From contig JAIWND010000051.1 in NCBI GenBank assembly GCA_025330725.1, positions 1 to 64,000 on the forward strand: DNA of 64,000 nt, read 5' to 3'. The first letter of the stretch is position 1. The number at the start of each line of letters is the position of its first letter. The position numbers and the translations under genes were made by a program. The notes beneath the pieces were generated by a model. It worked only from the letters and a program-made list of their open reading frames with translations, made no database searches and had not been told where the DNA came from. Source of the stretch: Chlamydoabsidia padenii (taxonomy: Eukaryota > Mucoromycota > Mucoromycetes > Mucorales > Cunninghamellaceae). Below are positions 34,490-45,742 of the stretch, piece after piece.

Positions 34490-34939
34490 CATAATAAAAT
34501 AAAAAGCATCTATTTATCTTTATCATGCAATGTTTAATTGATGTATACTGTCTTGCCTATATCTGTATCACTTGGTGAAACCAAGTATTTGGGAGTTCCT
34601 AATAATATCAAGGGCACCCACTTCATTTCTATAGCAACCAATAATCCACATGATCGCCCTCTCATTTCGATTCGGGATGTGAGCTTAAAACAAAAGAGGG
34701 AGCCAATCATCACCTGACTTGATATATCAAATTTAATTGATTGGTGAGAGCTACCGGGATTTAAATATTTTCAATTTCAACTATTGAGGAGGGTGAAACA
34801 ACGCAACTTATCGCTCTCTCTCTTTTTTTTTTCTTTGTTTGTTTCCAAACTCCCTTTCTTCCTTTTAAGAAAGACTTCTCCTCTTTTTCTCTCAACTCTT
34901 TATTTGGAACTCTTGTGGACCTTTACTTTCCATTTATAT
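34490..34939. other. Spacer between velvet and MCM1 genes
   Basis: 3' flank of the velvet gene and 5' flank of MCM1. It contains one promoter element and a CT-rich leader at 34812-34935. Confidence 0.5.
34755..34762 (+). promoter_or_regulatory. CGGGATTT element upstream of MCM1
   Basis: Exact copy (CCGGGATTTAAATATT), 185 bases before the MCM1 ATG, same orientation. Confidence 0.5.
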
Positions 34940-35767
34940 ATGATGAATCCTCCAACCAAAAACAAGCCTTACGAAGATGACTCTGGTGATGACTCGGATG
35001 AAAAACCTACCAAACGGTCTGGACGACGCAAAATCAAGATTGAATACATTGAAGATAAAAACCGACGCCATATCACCTTCTCCAAACGAAAGGCGGGTAT
35101 TATGAAAAAGGTAAGTCTGTATTTGGATGTAGATTAGGAAAAGAGAGAGGGGCAAGATGGGTCGAATGCATAAAACAGAAAACTTTATATGGTGTGAATG
35201 CGTTTAAAAAGAGATTCGTATATTGAACTCGACTTGCTCACTGTATACTTTTATTATAATAGGCATATGAACTTAGTACTTTAACTGGTACTCAAGTATT
35301 GTTATTGGTGGTCTCCGAAACTGGTCTTGTGTATACCTTTACTACTGTCAAGTTGCAACCTATTGTCACTAAACCTGAAGGCAAGAATTTGATTCAAGCA
35401 TGTTTAAACGCACCTGATCCAAATGCAATTGAAACGGTAAAGTATAAACTAAAAAGAGAAAAAAAAAAGTAGGAGGAAGTGGAGAAAAAAGAGAATTGAG
35501 GGGTGGGTATGCCAGGAAGGAGACATACTCTAATAGGGAACTTTGTACTAATTTTCTTTATTATATCATTGTAGGAATCTCATGCTGCGATCGAAGCTTC
35601 TTCACCATTATCTAATCCTGTAGAAGATAAGAAGGAACCAAGTCCATCATCAACTGGTTACAATACGAATGGCGCACCCGCTTACCCACCTAACTATCCT
35701 GCTGGTCAGACCCCTGGCATGAGTGGAAATGGCTATCCACCTCCTCATCCTTCTTATACTGGGTATC

Positions 35768-35801
<34 letters not shown>

Positions 35802-35988
35802 TCCTCATCATCCATTACATCATCAACAGCAACAACAGCAACCTACTGGAGCAAATCCTGGTCAACAATCTTATGGAGGATTACCTTACTATGGTCAACA
35901 GCATAACCAACAAAATCATCATCATCAACAGCAACAACATTATGATGATTATTGGAACAAGCAAGAAGATCCTCAGCGAAACAAGTAA
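34940..35988 (+). CDS. MCM1: MADS-box transcription factor, Mcm1/SRF type
   Basis: Three exons, 34940-35110, 35263-35436 and 35575-35988, encode 252 residues. The SRF-type MADS box spans about residues 26-85: RRKIKIEYIEDKNRRHITFS, then KRKAGIMKKAYELSTLTGTQ, then VLLLVVSETGLVYTFTT. It continues into the SAM extension (KLQPIVTKPEGKNLIQACLN) of Mcm1. This factor binds CArG-like sites and pairs with co-factors in mating type, cell cycle and arginine control. An acidic N-terminus precedes it; the C-terminus is Pro/Gln/His-rich with poly-Gln. Two consecutive ATG codons open the frame and I took the first. Confidence 0.95.
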
Positions 35989-36768
35989 TGAATGGTTTAT
36001 TAGATGATACGTCCCCTTCCCATTCTTATAAATGTTTTGTATTATCAAATGATCCCTTTTATCACTTGGCCTCTTCCCCCCATCATCCTCCCCCCCCCAC
36101 ACACACATTTACTCTCTATTATCTATTATCCGGGCTTATCCTTACTTTATATACTATACAGCAAATCAAATAATAAAATGAATGAATTGCAGTATCATGA
36201 TTGTATCTAATAATATATTTGTATTGGGGTTTGTTGTCAATGCATATTAATTGACGGGCGTGCCAATCATCAAGAAGATTATCGGGGTTTTAAAAACTTT
36301 TCTTTTTGCATGATTCATGAACGGCATAATGGTGCTACAGTTGAATAAAACATGTAACTAACATACAATTATAATAAAAACCATCTTCGTTTCTGTTAAA
36401 CGTAAGGTAATCCGTAGATAAGGTAGGATTTGCACTGTAAGCATGGAGGTCTTGAACACATCAAGTGATCTTGAAGATTGTTTCAACATAAAGTTCTTGA
36501 AAACTGAATTACACATGTAGTGACTGTCAGTTGAAAGAAAAATAGTTACTTTCATAGCAGTCTATCTAAGGACAACAACAGTGGTGGACATACATGTGTG
36601 TACCTGATTTTTCTTTCTTTTATGGTTGTGGCCAATCGGGATTTGAAAAAGAGCGTGACAGTAAATTTCATCTGCCAATTTTTTGGGCGAACCAAAACAA
36701 CACCCCCTTCTTATTTTTTTTTATCTTTCTCTTCTTCTCCTTCTCCTCGCACATAAATCCAGCCGACG
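35989..36768. other. Spacer between MCM1 and uL6m genes
   Basis: No supportable exon. It holds a promoter element and a CT-rich leader directly before the uL6m start. Confidence 0.5.
36637..36644 (+). promoter_or_regulatory. CGGGATTT element upstream of the uL6m gene
   Basis: Exact copy (ATCGGGATTTGAAAAAG), 132 bases before the start codon, same orientation. Confidence 0.55.
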
Positions 36769-37449
36769 ATGTTAAGATACACAGCACAAGTTTTAAAACG
36801 TCCAGCCATACAACAATCACACAATTTCACCACCTCAGCTGTTATTGCCTCACACATTGGTCGTACACCTCTCTACTTTCCTCAAGAAGTCACTTTGGAT
36901 CATGATCTCACACCCATTCAAAAACCTCGAATTCCCTCTGAATTGAACAATACGACATTGACAGTGAAAGGTCCTCTGGGTCAACTCCAAATGCCCATCA
37001 AGCCCTTTGTCAAGTTAGATTCCACCATCAATGAACAACAACAAGAATCGGTCCTACAAGTCAGTGTCAAGGATGCTACTATCAAGGAACAACGGGCCAT
37101 GTGGGGAACAACTCGCAATCTGATCCGCAACATGATCACTGGTGTATCGGAAGGTTATCGTATTCACCTTCGTCTGGTAGGTGTGGGTTATCGTGGTGTA
37201 TTGGAAAATAACAACCGAAGCGTGTCTTTGAAATTGGGTTATGCTCATCCTGTGGTGGTGGATTTGCCTCAAGGTGTGACCTGTACTATTCCCCAACCTA
37301 ATCGACTGATTCTACAAGGTATTGATCTCCAACAAGTTACCGAACTCGCCGCTAAAATTCAACAATGGAGGAAGCCCGAACCTTATAATCAAAAGGGTAT
37401 CTTTATTAACGACGAAACTATCAAAAAGAAGGAAGGCAAAAAGAAATAG
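36769..37449 (+). CDS. MRPL6: Mitochondrial ribosomal protein uL6m
   Basis: Intronless gene for 226 residues. A basic, Ser/Thr-containing start (MLRYTAQVLKRPAIQQSHNF) is a likely mitochondrial presequence. The L6 fold follows: RIPSELNNTTLTVKGPLGQL in the first domain, RAMWGTTRNLIRNMITGVSEG in the middle, then GVGYRGVLE and LILQGIDLQQVTELAAKIQQ. The C-terminal end has YNQKGIFINDETIKKKEGKK, matching the uL6 YKGKGI signature. It belongs to the large subunit of the mitochondrial ribosome. It is one of only two intron-free protein genes here, with the WWE gene. Confidence 0.95.
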   Translation: MLRYTAQVLKRPAIQQSHNFTTSAVIASHIGRTPLYFPQEVTLDHDLTPIQKPRIPSELNNTTLTVKGPLGQLQMPIKPFVKLDSTINEQQQESVLQVSVKDATIKEQRAMWGTTRNLIRNMITGVSEGYRIHLRLVGVGYRGVLENNNRSVSLKLGYAHPVVVDLPQGVTCTIPQPNRLILQGIDLQQVTELAAKIQQWRKPEPYNQKGIFINDETIKKKEGKKK

Positions 37450-37747
37450 ATCTTGTGTCTTCTTTCCCTCATGTATATTTATCACCCTTTATCTTTCTCT
37501 CTCTCTCTCCTCTCCTACTCATATCAATACACTCCATGCTTCCATACTTTTTTTACCTTGTCATTTTACATTTTAATCTGTTAAATACAAACCATTGCCC
37601 TTCCCCTCCTTGTTTTTTAGTTTATAGCATATGTGTACTTTGGGTTCTGAAACCTTCATTCAATAAATAAATACTTGATTATAGACGATGTTGTATCATA
37701 CCACAGACTGTATATTGACAATTGTGCTCCATAAAAATTTGTGATTT

Positions 37748-37755
37748 CGGGATTT
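37748..37755 (+). promoter_or_regulatory. CGGGATTT element upstream of KNL1
   Basis: Exact copy (TTCGGGATTTAAAAATC), 128 bases before the KNL1 ATG, same orientation. Confidence 0.55.
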
Positions 37756-37875
37756 AAAAATCTAGTGATCCTTTTGACCGACCTTTTTATTATTATTATT
37801 GTTCTCTCTCTTTCTTCTTCTTTTAATTATACCGGCTCCTCACATAAACTCTTATTGTCACTTTTATGCGATATC

Positions 37876-38890
37876 ATGTCTGATATCCCTCAATCTCCCC
37901 AACACCGTCCAAGAAGACCTGAAGCATCCACTTCATGGACTCTAGGTAATTCTGGTAACATAACATCTCCTATGGTTGAAAATGTAGGTCACTTTAACAA
38001 AACAAAAGCAAAGAACAATGTATCATTGTTATCTAACCTTCTCCTTCCTTGTATTTGATAGTCTCCAAGAAGTATTTTAAAAGAGGCCAAGACACCTGAT
38101 ATATTTAAAGTCTCTGATGTTAATCGATCCCAAGCGTAAGTTTATACAAACTCTGATTCTGCGCGTTATGTTTTGATACTAATCTTTAATTCACTTGCTC
38201 TTTTATAGTGAACGTTATGATGATTTACTCAGTCGTCGTGTCAGTTTTGCTTCAGCGACTAGAGTACGGTAAGTAAACCTAAAAAGAAAAAAAAGAAAAG
38301 AAAAAAAAAAACGATGACAATACTAACCTTTTATTTTACTATAGTGTATATGGCAAAAACGAAACACCCAACAGTCCTAGTCATCGTACTATGAATCAGC
38401 GACTTTCGACTTCATCCCCAGAAGGCAGCAACGCTCTATTCGATGATCCTACTTCTCATTCACCAAGTAACCGCTCAAACAAGTAAGATAATCATAAAAG
38501 ACAAGTATATTCTGTTATGTCAACTAATCAATACATTGTCTTTACTAGTGCTTTCTTATCAAGACTATCAGGCTCACCAATGGATCGAAGAAAAAGGTAA
38601 ATCATTAAAGAGGAAGTGCTGGATATTGGTTTTATACCCTAACTCACTTTATTATCTTCTTTAATAGGAGGCGTGATATGTTTGGCAGTCCACCTAGTCA
38701 GCGATCAACAAATCAACCTTCGGTGGTGTATCCTGAATTCCGTTTTCGGGGTATGCGGGACCTTGTTGATGAAGACGACGACGATGAGGGTCCTCGACAC
38801 AATGCACTTTTTACACAAGTTTTATCACAAGGCGAACAACAAGGACGGAAACGGCTATTTGACGACGAAGATGATACGAACATAGGCATC

Positions 38891-38921
<31 letters not shown>

Positions 38922-41914
38922 CGGGAAACATACCACTGGGATCACCAAATTCTAAAACAGGGCGATTCTCTATAGTCTCCTATAACGATGACAATACTGA
39001 TGCGATGAATATAGTATTACAAGATACAACTAACAACATTGAACAAACTGGAACATCTTTCGCCGATACTATGGATCTTAAATGGAATCCAACAAACGAT
39101 ACGACACAAGGAATGGAACCAATATCATCTACTCAAGGCTCATTACAACCTCTACCACAAACACAAGAATCCGATGACACCAACATAGTCTCATCATACA
39201 CACCATTCAAACAGTCATCATATGGTATCACAAATCAACCATCATCACAAAAAGCTTCTCAAGGATCCAGCATCAAATTCACCCAAGATTCACCAGTAAT
39301 GGATCGACCACAAGTTTCTCCACATAATAATAAATTTGGTACATTATACAACAATGCTACAAAAGCGACTTATGCATTCAACACTTCATCGCCCACACAT
39401 TCCCCTTTACACTCGCCTTTACGGTCACCTTCAAGATCAACCACACTTAACCACGATAGCTTGTCAATTAAGAGTCCTCGTGTTGGTATGTCTGTGTTGG
39501 AATCGATGGATGCTAGTCCTATTTTGCCTATACGCTCACCTTTACGAACACTATCCAGCAAACAGCAATCACATCACGACTCTCCATCAGACGGATTCTC
39601 TCCCAGAAGATCATTCTATCTCCATGATAAAGCTCAAACACATTCTCCTCTAGTCACTAACGACGATAACGACGACGGTGACAACAACAACACACCTTCT
39701 CGTTTTACAAAATCACCTCTTCGACATGAACAGTTTGCTGGTAAAAATCTGTCGGAACATAGTATTGGGTCTGATTATGGTGATCGGATGGTATCACTGC
39801 ACGGAAGCGAAAATTGTAAGTGAAATCATGACACCAAGTCTAAACTAACCCCCCCTTTCTTTTTATTACATAGTCAACATCTTTGAAGAAGAATTGCCTG
39901 AACTCTATGACTCTTTTGATGGGGACTCATCCTCTTCTCCCAAGCCCATGTCTTTGTCACATTTCCTCAAAAGTGCTGCTGGATTCAACTCTAATCCAAC
40001 TACTCCAAGGAGACCAAAGCAAATACCACAAGTAGATTATCGTAAGTACCAAATGCAGGCTTTTGAATAATTCCCAGCGATACATGTATACTAATGCTTT
40101 TTATTTAGCACCTCCCACTTATGATGAACAAGCTACAGCCGGGGCGACAACTATAGTCGAAATGGATGTTTATGACAAAGTAAGTAAACACTATAAACTT
40201 GGGGGATAGGTACACTCACACTCTTTTCTTTTAATATTCGTTTATAGCTGGTGAAGCAAACCGAAGGTCTGGTGCACGATCTTACCACTAGATTCCAACA
40301 ACTGGACGAAGATCTCAGTCAAAACAATCCTCAAGTCTTTGCGGAATACAACAATGCAACTCCTATAATGTTTACTCAAATGGAAAGTCGCTTCCATGAT
40401 CTTCGAAAACTGGCTTATGTTGAAGCGAAACAAAAATGGTACAACATGTATATATCGGCAATGGAAACTCTTGCGGATCATTTTCAAAAGCAACAAGAAA
40501 ATCAACACAAGGTAAATGCTTCCCCCTCCCTCACCGAAACATATGACTAATCTCTCGATAACTGATATCTATTTATAGGACCAAGAACTTTTGAAGCAAA
40601 GGACCGCTTACCTGGTCAAGAATCTTCCTTCTGTGTCCGAGGAGCTAAACGTAATCAAAAAGGCTGTAGAAGAAGCTAAAAAAAAGTAAGTTGCATGATT
40701 CTATATCTATTAATATTGACTAACTAACTCTAATTCTCTTCTTTACCTTAGGGTGAAAATGTATGAACAGATCGATCAAGGTTTGTTAGAACGCTGGGAA
40801 AGAGATATCAAGGATCAAGAGTAAGTAAAAAAAAAAAATAGTTGGGTTTACGGAACTTGTAAACGATCTGACCTTCCTCTTTAAACTTTTACATCTAGGG
40901 CGGTGATCACAAAAAGTCAAAAGGAAACCGAAGAGGCCAAGGAAAAAGAAGAAAAAGCTTTGGAAAAGCTCTCGTTACTGGCACAAAAGAAGGCAGAATT
41001 AAAATTAGCGATCTCTCAGGCGGAAGCAACCAAGAATGCCCATTCTTATGTCTCTGAACTCGATGTCATCCGTGCCAGAGGTACTGTATAAGCGGGGAAA
41101 AGTGTTTATATGAAATGATGGCTTACCTAATCATGTTTTTTGTTTATTTATAGATGCATTCGAATCATGCTCGGGATTATGCGCGTGGAAATTGGAGAAA
41201 AAGACGGATGATACGATACAATATATCATATTTGACGAGGTGGATGTACTGTTGGATACGAACAAACTCAAGAATCATGATGTGGATGCTGTTTTTATTC
41301 GAATGTTGGAATCAAGGGATCTGGAATATGGACCCTTTGCCGAGTTGGTCCATGGATTACAAGTGACGGCAAAAGGTATCTGGTCTCAAGAAAAGGTAAC
41401 AGACAAAAAAAAAAAAAGGGGGGGGAAGGGTCTAAAGAGTAATCTGATTTGTCTGTTTATTGTAGATTCTGCAAGATATATCCATCTATTGGAACCGGGT
41501 ACGATTGATCCGAGATGAAATCAACAAGGTGAAACGACGCTTCTGGATTGAAATTGAACCTTTGACTCCAGATTCGGTGACTGATATTGAACTGCGGGGA
41601 TTCAGGTGTAATATCACGATATTTAGCTATATGCTGAAAATCAAATTCTTGGTGTCCTTTGAAATACGTGCTGAACAAGTCATGGCCTACCCTCAATCTA
41701 TCGATCTCTCAACACTGCAGGTGGACTTCAAATATGGTGATACTACGTAAGTCTACTTTATTTTATCTAGGGTCTTAGAAACATCCTCACTTTAATTTTC
41801 TTTTAAACTCATAGACCGGAATATCTGGATACATTGGTTAGGATCAAATTTAAAGAAAATGGAATTATTGGACTTTTGGATACCTTGTGCTCTATCATTG
41901 ATGACTTCCAATAG
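37876..41914 (+). CDS. Kinetochore scaffold KNL1/Spc7/Spc105
   Basis: Fifteen exons: 37876-37983, 38062-38135, 38209-38268, 38345-38482, 38549-38596, 38668-39815, 39874-40041, 40109-40179, 40248-40511, 40579-40685, 40752-40820, 40899-41080, 41154-41395, 41466-41746 and 41815-41914. They sum to 1019 residues in frame. The N-terminus has two protein phosphatase 1 docking motifs, SPRSILKE and RRVSFASATRVR. A long disordered middle follows, with SP sites, poly-Asn and a MELT-like TMDLK. The C-terminal third is coiled coil from KQTEGLVHDLTTRFQQLDE, then the RWD-type Spc7 domain (ESCSGLCAWKLEKK to LDTLCSIIDDFQ). KNL1 links the Mis12 and Ndc80 complexes and hosts the spindle checkpoint. The paired docking motifs plus the Spc7 C-terminus make the call firm. 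Confidence 0.93.
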
Positions 41915-42776
41915 TTATCTTCCCTTTGCTCCTTCCCTCTTTCCCCTTCATCTTTTGATTATCATATACTCCATCTGTTGTCTTATACTCTCCTCCCTCA
42001 CTATACTTTTAGCTTTAGCTTATAAACCACGCGCATTAAACTCCCATTAATAAAATAAAACATATCATAACTTTCTCTCTGTGTCTTTTTTATTTTATTT
42101 TAAAAAAATCGTCTTTATATCGGTCAAACTTATGTTATACGTTTTTCAGACAATATTGCAAGTGGACAAGGCTTTTTGAAGACTTGATCTGGATCCTTGT
42201 TAGTTGAAAAGCGGAATTTCAAAATGGTCAAGTGCATGGATTGCTTTGAACGTTCAAAAAGGATTTTTGACAGATAAAGGCATTCTAGGTGTGTACGTTT
42301 GCATGATTATCATGGAATTGAAATCCCGTGACCGATCTAACCAAAATTCTCTGTCCTGTGCGATCAACGCCGGGGTTTAAACGTTAAAATCCGATTCTGC
42401 ATGAAAATCCCCATTTGGTAAATTTCTTTCATGGTCAGAGCAAGTCTACACGACGAGCAATTCACGTTTGAAAAAAAAAAATCCACAGTCTTTTCACCAT
42501 AATATGATCTCCTACTATGGTTCCGCCCCAAAACTTGCCTGATTTCTACGTCCAACCTTTTTTCCCCAAGCTACGGCCAACTTTTCGCCCAATGTTGAGA
42601 TGAATCAGGTTTGACATCATGCCTCCGATCTCTAAACCAAATTCCAATCCCAAATCCTTAACAATCAACCATCAATTTAAAAAAATCAAAGATGCTATTT
42701 ATTATCAATGTGTTTTATTTCAATATACAGATATACTATTGTAGGATTAAAAAAAAGAAGAAGATATGATTTGTCA
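41915..42776. other. Convergent spacer between KNL1 and NBR1 genes
   Basis: No supportable exon. It carries an exact promoter word at 42321 and two near copies (CGGAATTT at about 42210, CGGGGTTTAAA at about 42371), although both flanking genes end here. Confidence 0.5.
42321..42328 (-). promoter_or_regulatory. CGGGATTT element in a convergent spacer
   Basis: AAATCCCG on the plus strand, between two gene 3' ends and not near any recognised start codon. Confidence 0.25.
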
Positions 42777-45061
42777 TCATTGAGGGTAGGTAGTTTCCAA
42801 GATTTCAGGTAAGATCTTGTCGAGTGATCCGTCATGTTTAGTCAATAACTGTAGCGCCATATCGTCACAGACAATTCCCTAGAATATATAAAGTTAGTAT
42901 GACTTCCCTCAAATAAGTATTTTCAACCCCTGACTTACCATTTCATGCAACTGGGCAAGCTGGGATTGATACTTGTGTCCCAATGATATCCATTCAAAGC
43001 CTTGAGTTGAGGTACTGCTCTCCTCAAAAGGTGAAGACAATGCCGGTGTTGTTGTTGTTGCGTGAGGTCGTCGCGTCTGAGTGAGATCGATAAGATTGTC
43101 TGTTTGCGACCCAACGCTACGAACTGATGATGTTGAGTTATGATGAATCCCTGAATCGTGATAGTGGCTGGTAGTCTCTTGATCGTATTCGTCATAGTCA
43201 GTATCGTAATCTGTTGATGTAGCAGTGGTGCAAATCGAAGGTCCTCTAGGTGTGGTGATGTGATCATTGGGCGACGGCGGTGATGAAAATTGAGAAGATC
43301 TGTTTATCCACCTGTTAGCAGGCGTTTGCATCGTAGAAGAGCTGTTCGATCGTGCAGGGCTTTGTGGCAGGACATTGAGATCACACCAGAGCCGATCTCC
43401 AAATCGAATACCTTCAGAAGAGCAAATACGATAGTAGCTGACGTGTCGACCAGGTGCATCAGGAGTAGTGAGTTCCACAGTAATCTTGGTTTCTTCTCCA
43501 GGTAAAAGTGAAGGGACAAGACAATCATGCAGGCGTTCGGATGAGGGATAAGATCGAAAGATATCCCCACCATTGAATATTAGAGTACACCCATTTGGCC
43601 ATGCCACTCGTCCATTGTTTTTGACTTTCCACACCTTGAAGAATCGTTTGTTAGGCGGCATTTCCGAGCCATCAGGTACAGTGATATCATCTACAAATTC
43701 CGCCGATAAGAGACCATTGTTAGAGTCATAAAAAGGTGGTGTATTATGTCGAGTTGGTGAGATTGTATTGACTGTAGGTTTTTGATATATTGTAGATGGA
43801 GTTGACTTGGTGGTGCCATCAAATTTTGGTAAGAGAGGCGTCCCCGGCAAATTTCCAAAAGGCAGGCAATGTCGAATCTTCAAAAAGATATGCTTGGGAT
43901 CATGAGGTGTCAATGCTTCACAGGTTTCACACAGGTCATAATCAAAACAGTGACCACACTATGTGGAAAAATAAAATATCTAATGATTAGTATATCATAC
44001 ATATACCCAAACTTTTTGATCTTTACTTCTTACCTTGTATCTGATACCAATAATCCTATTATCACATTTATCACAGATCACATTACCATGTTCAGTACCT
44101 TTGGTATGAGGTAGGAATCCAACCCATTTCGATTTTTCATTAGTGGGAACATAGCGTAATGTATGCAATGGACTATGAGATACATCATGAAGATTACGAC
44201 AAGACAAACAGACATGATAATCTGGACATTGGAAGCAAGACCAGTAATCTCTAATAATAAGATCCCCCCCAAAAAAAAGGTAGTTAGTTACAATCATTTT
44301 GGTCCCATTTTTAACTTACTCTTTGATCGTGTTGTAACAGGCATCACAGGATATCACAGATGTTTCACTGATAGATTGCATCATATTGTTGTTGTTGTTT
44401 GTTTGAGGACGAGAGCCAGAGGGTTGTAAGTGTGGTGCCATATTACGATGAAGAGTGGTGGCGGTGTTTGCAATAGTACGTAGCGCATTATTGAGAGCAA
44501 CCAAAGTATTATCGGAAACTTCTTGAAGGCTTGTTTTAATGTTTACTGCTGTTTCTTGTTGTTTCTGTTCAAGTTGTTGTTGGAGTGGTGCCACGTCTTT
44601 TTGTACTTGATCCAAGGCGTTTTGTAAACACTGAGTAAAGGCAGTAAATCCAGACAGTGAGAAGAGAGGTGAAGTTGCTGTCACCGGTGAAGCTGAAGAC
44701 ACAGGCTGGAGGATTTGTTCAGAGAGAACAGGAGATTTTTTGGTGTCTGTCGGTGTCGTTCTTATCACCAGTTTAGCATTTGAATCAAGTGGGAGTGGTG
44801 AAAGTAATTTGCCTGTCGTGTAGTGCTTAATCCTCGGTATAATTACGTCTTGGCCATCAAAATCCTTGTAGATAATTTCAAAGCCATATTTTTCCAAAGC
44901 AAATTCAATTTGAAGCTACATAGTATATAAAATCATTTAGTATCCATCAAAAGTCAATCAATATCTTATTTCACCCTATTGTAGAGATGTCTTGGATCAA
45001 AGAGATCAATTTCCATAAAACGGTACTCCTTTTGGTTTTCCAGTTTAGCTTGAATCCACAT
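42777..45061 (-). CDS. NBR1: NBR1-type selective autophagy receptor
   Basis: Five exons, 45061-44975, 44915-44320, 44250-44034, 43958-42939 and 42878-42777, encode 673 residues. Order of parts: PB1 domain (about 1-85; FALEKYGFEIIYKDFDGQDV is the acidic OPCA region); a Gln-rich helical linker; a ZZ zinc finger (CDACYNTIKEDYWSCFQC); a second ZZ finger (VICDKCDNRIIGIRYKCGHC); the NBR1/FW domain (FFKVWKVKNNGRVAWPNG, with the typical tryptophans); a linker; a candidate LC3/Atg8-interacting motif FEWISL; and a C-terminal UBA domain (LAQLHEMGIVCDDMALQLL). NBR1 links ubiquitinated or other cargo to Atg8 on autophagosomes. The start MWIQAKLENQK places the basic strand of PB1 directly at the N-terminus. 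Confidence 0.92.
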
Positions 45062-45605
45062 GATAATTGGTACAACAAAAGAAAAAAGAGAGAGGAAGTG
45101 TGAGAAAAAAAAAATGCAGGTAATGGAGAAGCGGGAATTGAATCCATTCGGAGTTTCGAAGGGTTCATAAAGACACATCACTTGTATCTTTTTTTCTACA
45201 GTAACCTACCGTATCTATCATTATCTAAGCGTTATGCATGTTTATCATGCAAAAATAATCAAGTTTTAAGCTTTAAAAGAGTATATGTATGCTTGTTTTA
45301 CTTTATGTGACGGGATGATGAGTATTTCAATACTAATACTGTCTGCAAAAGGGTCCCTGCCCTCCGTAAACACCACGCTTCAAATAACCATCTAACCTAC
45401 TACTTTGACTTGATCTATTATGCTCTATAAGATTGCTTTTATATTTCATTGTACCGAATCAACATTTACAGTGGGTTTCCTCCACATAGATAGGTATTCC
45501 TGGAGTGGTATACATAATTCATGCATACAGATGGCGGGATTTCAAAACCCGAGAAATCCCATCTAAATACAAAGTCCATCCATCCATCGGCATACTTTAC
45601 AGTTC

Positions 45606-45638
<33 letters not shown>

Positions 45639-45742
45639 AGTTTATTTATAGTAATATCAAAAACAGTAAGCATATACAATACAAATAGAAGGTAAGAGGA
45701 ATAAAAAAAAATGTCTAAATAAATATGGGAGGGGGAGGATGA
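45062..45742. other. Spacer between NBR1 start and TRK end
   Basis: Holds a near copy of the promoter word (GCGGGAATTGAATCC at about 45132, some 70 bases before the NBR1 start), an inverted pair at 45535-45560 and a 27-base A tract near 45608. No gene seen. Confidence 0.5.
45535..45560. promoter_or_regulatory. Inverted pair of the CGGGATTT element
   Basis: CGGGATTT at 45535-45542, followed 11 bases later by AAATCCC on the same strand (last base differs), a hairpin-capable head-to-tail arrangement upstream of NBR1. Confidence 0.4.
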
